Part shown: positions 9,262-17,519 of the stretch, piece by piece | Layout of the letters: each line of letters starts with the position of its first letter | Numbering within the stretch: position 1 is the first letter of the stretch | Source: Xanthobacteraceae bacterium | GTDB taxonomy: Bacteria; Pseudomonadota; Alphaproteobacteria; Rhizobiales; Xanthobacteraceae | Length of the DNA stretch: 64,000 nucleotides | Direction: 5' to 3' | Assembly: GCA_031291445.1 (NCBI GenBank) | Contig: JARLJA010000136.1 | Location: 1-64,000 of the forward strand | Notes under the pieces: generated by a model | What the model was told of the DNA's origin: nothing | The model's input: the letters and a program-made list of their open reading frames with translations, nothing else | Databases searched by the model: none | Position numbers and translations under genes: made by a program

Positions 9262-9964
9262 GCTGTTCCCTTCGGCAATTCAACGCGGGCGCGGCGGATG
9301 CGCGCCAGATTAATCACGTTCGCCGCGCCGGAGCCAGATCGATTTGGCGGGGACCGCATGCGCGTGAACCGCGCACCGCACCTCTGAACGCGATGCGGAA
9401 CGCGATCGCCGACAGTGTCGTCATCACGCCCTTGACCGGCGACTGCGCCGCGACGAACGACGAGCGGCCCACGCGAAGACGGGATGGAAGCGATCGGCTT
9501 AAACCCCAATATGTAGACAAGAGAACTTGCTGTCACAGGTTGTTCATGCGCCAGCCCCGGCGGGCGCGACAGTGGCGGACGGCATCGGGCGGGCACTGCA
9601 CAGAAAACAGGCACTCGTCGCGGTGACCGCGGCCACGCTGCCGCCCGCGCGCGGGCATCGCCGAAATATTTAAATGATTTCAATAGTTTGAGTGAATGAT
9701 CCAGCATCGCCTCCGATGGCACATGACTTGCTTTTTAGGTGGAACAGTCAACGACGACTGCCGTCCAGCGGGGGGCCGCGCCGATCGAGGCGAGGTTCAG
9801 GACGCTCGAAGCCGGCCTCACAGGGGCGAACTTCGCGCGGTCGTTGTGCCTGTCATCTCATGACATGCGCTGTCTCCCGTCGGCCGCGGTCGAGACCACG
9901 GGATTGCGGCCGCGCGCGCCGCCGATCCCGCCCCGCTGTTTCAAGCCCCCTGAAAGGAGCCGTG
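9262..9964. other. 700-base intergenic region with sigma-54 promoter
   Basis: I see no convincing gene here. The last 250 bases form the untranslated leader downstream of the sigma-54 promoter at 9717-9732. AT-rich DNA at about 9664-9700 lies just upstream of that promoter. An imperfect dyad (TGTAGACA ... TGTCACA, 9512-9537) lies about 190 bases upstream of the promoter, where an enhancer-binding protein could sit; that is speculative. Confidence 0.6.
9717..9732 (+). promoter_or_regulatory. Sigma-54 (RpoN) promoter
   Basis: TGGCAC (9717-9722), five bases, then TTGCT (9728-9732) followed by more T. The GG and GC cores are 10 bases apart, the spacing required for RpoN holoenzyme. Transcription would begin near 9744, giving a leader of about 220 bases before the formate/nitrite transporter gene. 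This implies activation by an ATP-driven enhancer-binding protein, for example of the NtrC type. Confidence 0.75.
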
Positions 9965-10777
9965 ATGGCCTATCTGGCACCGTCCGAATTCGTCACCAAG
10001 ATGGTCGACGCCGGCGAATCCAAGATCTTCATGTCGACCCGCGACACCGTGATCCGCGCCTACATGGCCGGCGCCATCCTGGCGCTGGCCGCGGCGTTCG
10101 CGGTGACCATCAACGTCCAGACCGGCGTTCCCCTGATCGGCGCCATCCTGTTTCCGGTCGGCTTCTGCATGCTCTATCTGCTCGGCTTCGACCTCCTGAC
10201 CGGGGTGTTCGTGCTGTCGCCGCTGGCGCTGATCGACAAGCGCCCCGGCGTCACCATCGGCGGCGTGCTGCGGAACTGGGGCCTGGTGTTCGTCGGCAAC
10301 TTCCTCGGCGCCCTGACGGTCGCGGTGATGATGGCGGTGACCTTCACCTTCGGCTTCTCGACCCCGCCCGACAAGGTCGGCACCGTGATCGCCAGCATCG
10401 GCGAGGCCCGCACGCTGGGCTATGCCAAGTACGGCGCCGCCGGCATGCTGACGCTGTTCGTCCGCGGCATGCTCTGCAACTGGATGGTCTCCACCGGCGT
10501 GGTCGGCGCCATGATCTCGACCACGGTGAGCGGCAAGGTGATTGCGATGTGGATGCCGATCATGGTCTTCTTCTTCATGACATTCGAGCATTCGGTGGTG
10601 AACATGTTCCTGTTCCCGTCAGCGCTGCTGATGCACGGCAATTTCTCCATCCTGGACTATTTCATATGGAACGAAATCCCGACCGTGCTGGGCAATCTGG
10701 TCGGCGGCCTCGCCTTCACCGGCCTGACGCTCTACACCACCCATGTCAGGACCGCGCCGAAGCGCGAGCTGGCCTGA
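9965..10777 (+). CDS. Formate/nitrite transporter (FNT) family channel
   Basis: A membrane protein of 270 residues, the length of FocA/NirC, with six hydrophobic segments. Landmarks are AYMAGAILALAAAFAVTI (first segment), GFDLLTGVFVLSPLALIDKR, NWGLVFVGNFLGALTVA and VRGMLCNWMVSTGVVGA, which contains the CNW motif of the third pore half. ATG 9965 is preceded by AAAGGAG. The sequence does not separate formate from nitrite or hydrosulfide. A sigma-54 promoter upstream favours a nitrogen link. A hairpin terminator follows, then a kinase/phosphatase gene. Confidence 0.9.
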   Translation: MAYLAPSEFVTKMVDAGESKIFMSTRDTVIRAYMAGAILALAAAFAVTINVQTGVPLIGAILFPVGFCMLYLLGFDLLTGVFVLSPLALIDKRPGVTIGGVLRNWGLVFVGNFLGALTVAVMMAVTFTFGFSTPPDKVGTVIASIGEARTLGYAKYGAAGMLTLFVRGMLCNWMVSTGVVGAMISTTVSGKVIAMWMPIMVFFFMTFEHSVVNMFLFPSALLMHGNFSILDYFIWNEIPTVLGNLVGGLAFTGLTLYTTHVRTAPKRELA

Positions 10778-10798
10778 TCGCGGACGCTACGCCGGAAG

Positions 10799-10825
10799 CC
10801 TCGCCCGGCACGGGCGAGGTTTCTT
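10799..10825 (+). terminator. Rho-independent terminator after the FNT gene
   Basis: CCTCGCCC (10799-10806) and GGGCGAGG (10812-10819) form a perfect 8-bp stem around a 5-base loop, followed by TTTCTT. It lies 21 bases after the transporter stop and 40 bases before the kinase gene, so it may end most transcripts or allow partial read-through. Confidence 0.7.
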
Positions 10826-10864
10826 GCACTCGGGCCTCGTGTACTCCGGCCCTGTGGCGCAGCG

Positions 10865-12598
10865 ATGCCGCGTGATCTCGCCATCTCGCTGGGGCAGCAC
10901 TCGGACCGCGGCCGCAAGCCCGTCAACCAGGACTTCCACGGCGCGGTGATCCCGGCCGAGCCGGCGCTCGGGCTCAAGGGCATCGCGGTGGCGCTGGCCG
11001 ACGGCATCTCCTCCAGCGAGGTCGGCCGCGTCGCCGCCGAGTCCGCGGTCAAGAGCTTCCTCACCGACTACTACTGTACCCCGGACGCGTGGTCGGTGAA
11101 GACCTCGGCGCAGCGCGTGATCGCGGCCGCCAATTCCTGGCTCCACGCCGAGACCCGGCGCAGCATCCACGCCTACGACCGCGACAAGGGCTACGTCTGC
11201 ACGCTCAGCGTGATGGTGCTCAAATCGCTGACCGCGCACATCTTCCACATCGGCGACGCCCGGGTCTGCCGGGTGGTCGGCGACACGCTCGACCAGCTCA
11301 CCGACGACCACCGCGTGGTGGTGTCGTCGGAGCAGGTCTATCTCGGCCGCGCGCTCGGCATGAGCCCGCAGATCGAGATCGACTACCGCACCGTGGCGCT
11401 GGAGCTGGGCGACATCTTCGTGCTGGCGACCGACGGCGTCGCCGAGCACGTCGGCGCCAAATTCATCGTCGGCGCGATCCGCGACCACGCCGCCGACCTC
11501 GACCGCGCCGCGCGGGCGATCACCGAGGAGGCGCTGCGGCGCGGCAGCCCCGACAACCTCACGGTCCAGATCGTGCGGATCGACCAGTTGCCCGACGGCG
11601 ACGCCGCCGCCGTGGTCGGCCAGGACTCGGACCTGCCGATGCCGCCGCTGCTGGAGCCGCGCATGGAGTTCGACGGCTTCCGCATCGTGCGCCAGCTTCA
11701 TGCCTCCCACCGCAGCCACATCTATCTCGCCGTCGACACCGACGACGACCGCATGGTGGCGCTGAAGATCCCGTCGATCGACCTGCGCGACGATCCGGCC
11801 TATGTGAGACGCTTCAAGCTCGAGGAATGGGTGGCGCGGCGCCTCAACAGCCCGCATGTGCTGAAGCCGAGCCCGCCGGCGCGCCGCCGCGGCTTCCTCT
11901 ACGTGGTCAACGAGTTCATCGACGGCCAGACGCTGACCCAGTGGATGCGCGACAACGAAAGGCCCGCGCTCGAGACCGTGCGCGGCCTCGTCGTCCAGAT
12001 CGCGCGCGGGCTGCAGGCCTTCCACCGCAAGGAAATGCTGCACCAGGACCTGCGGCCCGACAACATCATGATCGATCGCACCGGCACGGTGAAGATCATC
12101 GACTTCGGCGCCACCCGCGTCGCCGGTGTCGCCGAGGCCGCACCCTCGGCACACGCCGGCGAGATCCTCGGCACGCAAGCATACGCCGCGCCGGAATATT
12201 TTCTCGGCGAGGCGCCGACCACCGCATCCGACATCTATTCGCTCGGCGTCATCACCTACCAGATGCTGACCGGCCGCCTGCCCTACGGTGCCGAGATGGC
12301 GAAGGCAACGACGCGCGCGGCGCAGTCGCGGGTGCGCTACCGCTCGGCGCGCGACGACGACCACCCCGTTCCGGACTGGATCGACGGCGCGCTGCGGAAG
12401 GCGGTGCAGTTCGACCCGCGCCGGCGCTATGCCGAGCTGTCGGAATTCGTCCACGACCTGCACCACCCCAACAAGGCCTTCGCCGACCAGCCGACGCCCC
12501 TGATCGAGCGCAATCCGCTGCTGTTCTGGAAGGCGCTGTCGTTCCTGCTCGCCTGCGCGCTGCTGGTGACGCTGATCGTGCAGCACGGCGGCCGCTAA
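10865..12598 (+). CDS. Fused PP2C-type phosphatase and Ser/Thr protein kinase, membrane anchored
   Basis: A 577-residue protein. Residues 1-240 are a PP2C phosphatase with metal-site sequences DRGRKPVNQD (15-23), ADG (45-47), GDARVCR (130-136), ATDGV (188-192) and SPDN (228-231). Residues 268-535 are a protein kinase with catalytic Lys301 (VALKIPS), HQDLRPDN (393-400) in place of HRD, DFG (413-415) and APE (442-444). The glycine-rich loop is degenerate (QLHASHRSHIYLAV, no GxGxxG). A single membrane helix (about 553-572) ends the protein, leaving both domains in the cytoplasm. It may set the phosphorylation state of a neighbour such as the FNT channel or the malic enzyme. The ATG has only a weak ribosome site. 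Confidence 0.88.
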   Translation: MPRDLAISLGQHSDRGRKPVNQDFHGAVIPAEPALGLKGIAVALADGISSSEVGRVAAESAVKSFLTDYYCTPDAWSVKTSAQRVIAAANSWLHAETRRSIHAYDRDKGYVCTLSVMVLKSLTAHIFHIGDARVCRVVGDTLDQLTDDHRVVVSSEQVYLGRALGMSPQIEIDYRTVALELGDIFVLATDGVAEHVGAKFIVGAIRDHAADLDRAARAITEEALRRGSPDNLTVQIVRIDQLPDGDAAAVVGQDSDLPMPPLLEPRMEFDGFRIVRQLHASHRSHIYLAVDTDDDRMVALKIPSIDLRDDPAYVRRFKLEEWVARRLNSPHVLKPSPPARRRGFLYVVNEFIDGQTLTQWMRDNERPALETVRGLVVQIARGLQAFHRKEMLHQDLRPDNIMIDRTGTVKIIDFGATRVAGVAEAAPSAHAGEILGTQAYAAPEYFLGEAPTTASDIYSLGVITYQMLTGRLPYGAEMAKATTRAAQSRVRYRSARDDDHPVPDWIDGALRKAVQFDPRRRYAELSEFVHDLHHPNKAFADQPTPLIERNPLLFWKALSFLLACALLVTLIVQHGGR

Positions 12599-12857
12599 CG
12601 GCGGGGCGAGAGCGCGAAAACGCCGCCGGCTGTCAGGGCTGGTTGGCCGCGCAATTGCGCTGGATCAATTCAATCTCGTGCCGTCGGTCTACAGGCTGCC
12701 CGCTGAGAGCCTCGTTACGCCCGGCTCCGGGCGGGATGAAGGACACCATTGCTGCCCGTTGCCGCAGTGCAATCGACCAACGATGTCTTTGGCCTTGATC
12801 TTTTGCCGGCAATGGCGGATTTTGGTCAAAACTATCATTGTCTTGGGGAGAAATGCC

Positions 12858-14507
12858 GTGAACGTCGCCGGCTGGATGGGCGCCCGCGCGGCGCCGGCTG
12901 ATTCACCACGCGGCCTGGCACTGCTGCGCGATCCGCTGCTCAACAAGGGGACCGCCTTCACCGAGGCGGAGCGCGACGCGCTGGGGTTGCGCGGCTTCCT
13001 GCCCGCCCACGTGCTGTCGCTGCAGGAGCAGGTCGAGCGCGTGCTGGTCAACCTGCGCAGCCTGCCGAGCGACCTCGAGAAGTACATCGCGCTCAACGCG
13101 CTGCACGACCGCAACGAGGCGCTGTTCTTCCGCGTCGTGATCGACAACATCGACGAGATCCAGCCGCTGATCTACACGCCGACGGTCGGGCTCGCCTGCC
13201 AGCGCTTCGGCCTGATCTTCCAGCGGCCGCGCGGCATGTTCATCAACGCCAACGATCGCGGACGGATCGCGGAGCTTTTGGCCAACTGGCCCTATCCGGC
13301 CAGACTGATCGTCGTCACCGACGGCGAGCGCATCCTCGGCCTCGGCGACCTCGGCGCCCACGGCATGGGTATCCCGGTCGGCAAGCTGTCGCTCTACTCG
13401 GCCTGCGCCGGCATCCATCCGGAGCACTGCCTGCCGGTGATGCTGGACGTCGGCACCAACAACGAGGAATTCCTGAACGATCCCTACTACATCGGCCTGC
13501 GCCGCAAGCGGCTCACCGGCGCGGACTACGACGCCTTCGTCGACGAGTTCGTCACCGCCGCCCGCGCCGCGTTCCCCGGCGTGCTGATCCAGTTCGAGGA
13601 CTTCGCCAACCACGCGGCGTTCCGGCTGCTGCACAAGTATCGCGACGACATCTGCGTCTTCAACGACGACATCCAGGGCACCGCCGCGGTGGCGCTGGCG
13701 GGGCTGTTCTCGGCGCTGCGGGTCAAGAAGGAGCGACTGGTCGACCAGAGGGTGCTGTTCCTCGGCGCCGGCGAGGCCGCGACCGGCATCGCCGAGTTGA
13801 TCGTCTCGGCCATGATGGCCGAGGGCGCGTCCGAAGCCGAGGCGCTCCGGCGCAACTGGCTGGTGGATTCCCGCGGCCTGGTCGTCAAGGACCGCGCCGG
13901 CCTCACCGACCACAAGCTGCGCTTCGCCCATGCCCACGCGCCGGTCGGCGACTTCCTGACCGCGATCAGGACGCTGAAACCCACCGCGATCATCGGCGTC
14001 GCCGCGGCCGGCAGCGCCTTCACGCCCGAAGTGCTGCAGACCATGGCAGAGCTCAACGCCCGGCCGATCGTGTTCGCGCTGTCCAACCCGACGTCGAAGG
14101 CGGAATGCTCCGCCGAGCAGGCCTACCGTCACACCGGCGGTCGCGCGCTGTTCGCCTGCGGCAGCCCGTACGATCCGGTGACGCTCGACGGCCGCACGTT
14201 CGTGCCGCGCCAGGGCAACAACTCCTACATCTTCCCCGGCGTCGGCCTCGGCGTGATCGCCAGCGGATCGCGGCTGGTGACCGACGAGATGTTCATGGCC
14301 GCCGCGCATACGCTGGCGGAGCTCGTCAGCGACGCCGACCTCGCGCAGGGCAGCCTCTATCCAGCGCTGCCGCGGATCCGCGAGGTCTCGACCCACATCG
14401 CGGTCGCCGTGGCCGCGGTCGCCTATCAGCGCGGTCTCGTCGCCGGCCCGACGCCCAACGACCTGACGGCCCACGTCCAGGCGCAGATGTACGACCCGCG
14501 GTATTGA
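12858..14507 (+). CDS. maeA: NAD-type malic enzyme
   Basis: About 549 residues, similar to E. coli MaeA. It decarboxylates malate to pyruvate with reduction of NAD(P). The N-terminal malic domain has LIYTPTVGLACQRFG, VVTDGERILGLGDLGAHGMG and LPVMLDVGTNNEEFLNDPYY. The metal and substrate region is IQFEDFANHAAF with FNDDIQGTAAVALAG, and the nucleotide site is LFLGAGEAATGIAELI. I chose GTG 12858 because GGGGAG lies 7 bases upstream; the frame stays open to 12678 and an ATG at 12876 is also possible. There are 259 bases without a gene before it, so it may have its own promoter. It lies downstream of the FNT and kinase genes in the same direction. Confidence 0.88.
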   Translation: MNVAGWMGARAAPADSPRGLALLRDPLLNKGTAFTEAERDALGLRGFLPAHVLSLQEQVERVLVNLRSLPSDLEKYIALNALHDRNEALFFRVVIDNIDEIQPLIYTPTVGLACQRFGLIFQRPRGMFINANDRGRIAELLANWPYPARLIVVTDGERILGLGDLGAHGMGIPVGKLSLYSACAGIHPEHCLPVMLDVGTNNEEFLNDPYYIGLRRKRLTGADYDAFVDEFVTAARAAFPGVLIQFEDFANHAAFRLLHKYRDDICVFNDDIQGTAAVALAGLFSALRVKKERLVDQRVLFLGAGEAATGIAELIVSAMMAEGASEAEALRRNWLVDSRGLVVKDRAGLTDHKLRFAHAHAPVGDFLTAIRTLKPTAIIGVAAAGSAFTPEVLQTMAELNARPIVFALSNPTSKAECSAEQAYRHTGGRALFACGSPYDPVTLDGRTFVPRQGNNSYIFPGVGLGVIASGSRLVTDEMFMAAAHTLAELVSDADLAQGSLYPALPRIREVSTHIAVAVAAVAYQRGLVAGPTPNDLTAHVQAQMYDPRY

Positions 14508-14590
14508 AGCGATCCGGCCGGGTCGGCGAACGCGCCCGCGAAGCAGCGCTTGCCGCGCAACCACGGTCTGCCGCCCACATAAGCATTCTG

Positions 14591-14680
14591 CGTCACCCGC
14601 GGACTTGATCCGCGGGTCCACGCTTTAGAGCCTCGCCATGTCGCAAAGCGTGGATTGCCGGGTCGAGCCCGGCAATGACG
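14591..14680. repeat. Intergenic palindromic repeat
   Basis: The left half is CGTCACCCGCGGACTTGATC..., ending TCCACGCTTT. The right half begins AAAGCGTGGA and ends CCCGGCAATGACG. The whole element can fold into one long hairpin with CGTCA/TGACG ends. It lies between the convergent malic enzyme and coxG genes, with a degenerate extra half up to about 14711. Confidence 0.85.
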
Positions 14681-14764
14681 AAGAAAATGACGCGCTGGCC
14701 GGGTCATCACGACCGTCTGCCCAGCCCGGCAATGTCGATGAATGTGACGCGCGCTGCCGACTCT

Positions 14765-15283
14765 TCACTCCGCGCCCTGGGCGCTGCCGGTCAGCCGGCT
14801 GAGCCAGCCGCGCTTGGCTTCGCCGGTTTCCGCCTCGGCCTCGCCGCCGACGATGGCGCCGAACGCCGCAAAGAATTCCCCCGAGAGCTTCTTGGTGGTC
14901 GACTCGATCAGTCGACCGCCGAGCTGCGCCAGCCGGCCGCCGATCAGCACGTCGACGTCGTAATTGAGGATGGTGGCGTCCGGTCCGTCGGGTTCGAGTC
15001 GCACCGTCGCGCCGCCCTTGGCAAAGCCCGCGACGCCGCCGGAGCCCTCGCCGGAAATGCGATAGCCGTTCGGCGGATCGAGATCCGACAGCGTGACCTT
15101 GCCGCCGAAGGTGGCCTTCACCGGGCCGACCCGCAGCACGACGGTCGCCGCCATGTCGGTCGGCGACGACATCTGCAGGTCCTCGCAGCCGGGAATGCAC
15201 TGCTTCAGCACGGCGGGATCGTTCAGCGCCGCCCACACCTTCTCCCTGGACGCGGCAATTCGCTGGCTATCGATGATCTGCAC
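14765..15283 (-). CDS. coxG: CoxG family protein (SRPBCC fold)
   Basis: A protein of 172 residues with the START/SRPBCC-type fold of CoxG: IIDSQRIAASREKVWAALNDPAVLKQCIPGCEDLQ is the family's typical opening. CoxG proteins belong to CO dehydrogenase clusters and are linked to enzyme maturation or membrane attachment. GTG 15283 has AGAGGA upstream and overlaps the end of coxF by 17 bases, indicating coupling. It is the last cox gene present in this direction before a repeat. Confidence 0.88.
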   Translation of the reverse strand: MQIIDSQRIAASREKVWAALNDPAVLKQCIPGCEDLQMSSPTDMAATVVLRVGPVKATFGGKVTLSDLDPPNGYRISGEGSGGVAGFAKGGATVRLEPDGPDATILNYDVDVLIGGRLAQLGGRLIESTTKKLSGEFFAAFGAIVGGEAEAETGEAKRGWLSRLTGSAQGAE

Positions 15284-16124
15284 GATTGGAATCCTCTGGG
15301 CTGGTGGTCGGAGCGCGCTGGCCGCGCCGGCGCGTCTGGGTGATCTCGGCCATGATCGACAGCGCGATCTCTTCCGGGGTGATGGCGCCGAGGTCGAGCC
15401 CCGCCGGCGCCTTGACGCTGGCGAGCGCCTCGCTCCGGTGGCCGGCAGCGGTGAGCTTGGCCGACAGCGCCGCCATCTTGCGCCGGCTGCCGACGAAGGC
15501 GTGATAGTCCGCGTCGATGGCGAGCGCGGCGGCAAGCGCCGCCTCGTCGCCCTTGCCCTGCGTCGACACCACCACGAAGCGCTGGGCGTCGCCGCGCGGC
15601 GCAAGCGCGAAGCCGTCGACCACCGCGTCGGCGTCGGGCGGCACGGCCAACTCGCCCGCGGGCGCGGCCAGCGTGACGTGATAGCCGAAGCCGCGCGCCA
15701 GCGATGAAAGCGCCAGCGCCACCGGGCTCGCGCCCAGCACCATCAGGCTGGGATGCGGCAGCATCGGCTCGACGAAGATGTCCATGGTGCCCTTGCTCGG
15801 GCACATGTTGCTGACGAAACGCACGCCGTCGCGGCTTTCGCCGGGCGCAACCCCGAGCTCGGCGAGCAGGTTCTCCGGCTGCACCGACACCATGCGCGGC
15901 TCGCCGTCGGCCAGCGCCTCGCGCGCCGCCTTCAAGACCGCGCCGCGGGCGCAGCCGCCGCCGATCCAGCCGGCGACGATGGTGCCGTCGGGGCGGATCA
16001 CCGCCTTGGCGCCGGCCTTGGCCGCGGTGACCGAGACCGTGCGCACCACGGTGGCGAGCACGAACCGCTCCTCCGCCGCCTTGAGCTGCGCCACCAGGTC
16101 CATCACTTCAGCATGCGCGGTCAT
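15267..16124 (-). CDS. coxF: XdhC/CoxF family maturation protein
   Basis: A protein of 285 residues in the XdhC/CoxI/CoxF family, which helps insert or sulfurate the molybdenum cofactor of xanthine oxidase-type enzymes. The N-terminal part has the conserved GWIGGGCARGAVLKAAREAL segment with its Cys. The C-terminal part has a nucleotide-binding-like LMVLGASPVALALSSLARGFGY and FVGSRRKMAALSAKL. Its position after coxE fits the order coxDEFG known from Oligotropha. About 186 bases with a repeat separate it from coxE. Confidence 0.88.
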   Translation of the reverse strand: MTAHAEVMDLVAQLKAAEERFVLATVVRTVSVTAAKAGAKAVIRPDGTIVAGWIGGGCARGAVLKAAREALADGEPRMVSVQPENLLAELGVAPGESRDGVRFVSNMCPSKGTMDIFVEPMLPHPSLMVLGASPVALALSSLARGFGYHVTLAAPAGELAVPPDADAVVDGFALAPRGDAQRFVVVSTQGKGDEAALAAALAIDADYHAFVGSRRKMAALSAKLTAAGHRSEALASVKAPAGLDLGAITPEEIALSIMAEITQTRRRGQRAPTTSPEDSNRADHR

Positions 16125-16180
16125 GGGTGTGTGTCCTCCGCAGGCGCGCGTTGGTCGCGAGGCGCACGGTCATACTCACT

Positions 16181-16271
16181 CGTCATGGCCGGGCTTGTCC
16201 CGGCCATCCACGTCTTTGTTTGCTGTGGCGTCGCCAAGACGTGGATGCCCGCGACAAGCGCGGGCATGACG
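16181..16271. repeat. Intergenic palindromic repeat between coxE and coxF
   Basis: Begins CGTCATGGCCGGGCTTGTCC and ends GCGCGGGCATGACG. Inner arms ACGTCTT and AAGACGT close the large hairpin. It is a sister subtype of the elements at 18434 and 22523. Confidence 0.85.
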
Positions 16272-16310
16272 GGTTGAGAGTGGGGCTGCGCCTTCGTCCA
16301 TATCCAACCC

Positions 16311-17519
16311 TCATATCCTCGCCAGATACGGCTCCAGCGCCGCGAGGCTCTGAAGCGTGTGCGCGGGCGCGTAGAGATCGACGTAAGGCAGCGCCGCCTT
16401 GATCCCCGCCGCCTCCGGCGAATAGCCCTGCCAGCCCATCATGGGGTTGAGCCAGGCGATGCGCCGGCAGCGCCGCGAGAGCGCCGCCATCTCGCGGCCG
16501 AGCAGGCGCGCGTCGCCGGTCTCGTAGCCGTCGGACACGATCATGACGCAGGTGCGCGAGGTGATGACGCGGGCGGCGTGGCCGCGGTTGAAGGTCTCGA
16601 GGCATTCGCCGATCCGGGTGCCGCCGCCGGCGCCCTGCGCCATCACCGCGAGGCGGTCGAGCGCCCGCGCGGGATCGCGCTCCTTCATGGCGTCGGAGAC
16701 ATGGGCAAGCCGGGTGTGGAACAGGAACGCCTCGGCTTCGCGGAACTGGTCGAGCACGCCGTGGATGAAGCGCAGGAACACGCCGGTGTATAGGCTCATG
16801 GAGCCGGAGGCGTCGAGCAGCACCACGAGCCGCAGCGGCTTGTCGCGGCGGCGCCGCTTCATCAGCGTGATCGGCGCCCCGCCGTGGCTGATATTGGCGT
16901 GGATGGTGCGCCTGAGATCCAGCCGCCGGCCGCGCCGGCTGACGCGATCGCGCCGGGTCAAGCGCGTGCGCATGACGCGCGCCAGCCGTGCCGCGGCGGC
17001 GTGGGCCTCTTCGACCTGGTCGGGATCGGCGAGCTTGCGGAAATCGACGTTTGCGAGGGCCTCGGCGCGCGAGGCACCCTCCATGCGGCCCTCGCCGCCG
17101 GCGCGGTCGGGCCCGTCGTCAGGCGTCGCGACCTGGTCGGTCGCGCCCTCGCCGGCGGTGCGCGGCGCGGCGCCGTCCTGCAGGGATTTCAGCGACGGCG
17201 TGTTGGCGCTCGGCGCCCCTCCCACCACCGTCGAGCGCGACTTGACCCGGTGGCCGAGCCAGAACGCGTCGAACAGCCCGTCGAACTTCTCCCAGTCGGT
17301 GCGCCGCGCCGAGAACAGGTGCTTGAACGCCGAGCGCAGCAGCGCCGGGGTCTCGGCATAGCCCGCGGCCATCAGCCGCGCGGCGTCCTGGCCCTCCGGC
17401 AGGCCGACGGCGAAGGCGTTGTCGCGCAGCGTCCGCAGGAACGCCGCCAGCCGGTCCACCACGTGGCGCGAGGCCTCGTTGATCTCGTCGCAAGTCATCG
17501 GCGTGCCGCAGCAGCTCAT
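16311..17519 (-). CDS. coxE: CoxE, VWA-domain maturation protein
   Basis: A 402-residue VWA protein of the CoxE family. The MIDAS motif is DASGSMS in VVLLDASGSMSLYTGVFLRF, and the C-terminal GWQGYSPEAAGIKAALPYVD is typical of CoxE. With the AAA ATPase CoxD it is needed in carboxidotrophs to build the copper-sulfur-molybdenum active site. The start overlaps the coxD stop by four bases (ATGA), so the pair is translated together. The middle (about 105-160) is a Gly/Ala-rich low-complexity linker. Confidence 0.92.
   Translation of the reverse strand: MSCCGTPMTCDEINEASRHVVDRLAAFLRTLRDNAFAVGLPEGQDAARLMAAGYAETPALLRSAFKHLFSARRTDWEKFDGLFDAFWLGHRVKSRSTVVGGAPSANTPSLKSLQDGAAPRTAGEGATDQVATPDDGPDRAGGEGRMEGASRAEALANVDFRKLADPDQVEEAHAAAARLARVMRTRLTRRDRVSRRGRRLDLRRTIHANISHGGAPITLMKRRRRDKPLRLVVLLDASGSMSLYTGVFLRFIHGVLDQFREAEAFLFHTRLAHVSDAMKERDPARALDRLAVMAQGAGGGTRIGECLETFNRGHAARVITSRTCVMIVSDGYETGDARLLGREMAALSRRCRRIAWLNPMMGWQGYSPEAAGIKAALPYVDLYAPAHTLQSLAALEPYLARI

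Noticed and set aside
9228..9722. A 164-codon minus-strand frame upstream of the MarR gene
   Set aside because: Low-complexity Arg/Pro/Ala translation, no ribosome site, and overlap with both the MarR start and the sigma-54 promoter region.
10787..14621. Long minus-strand frames opposite the kinase/phosphatase and malic enzyme
   Set aside because: Antisense to well-recognised domains. Composition is rich in Arg, Asp, His and Val, and no ribosome sites are visible.
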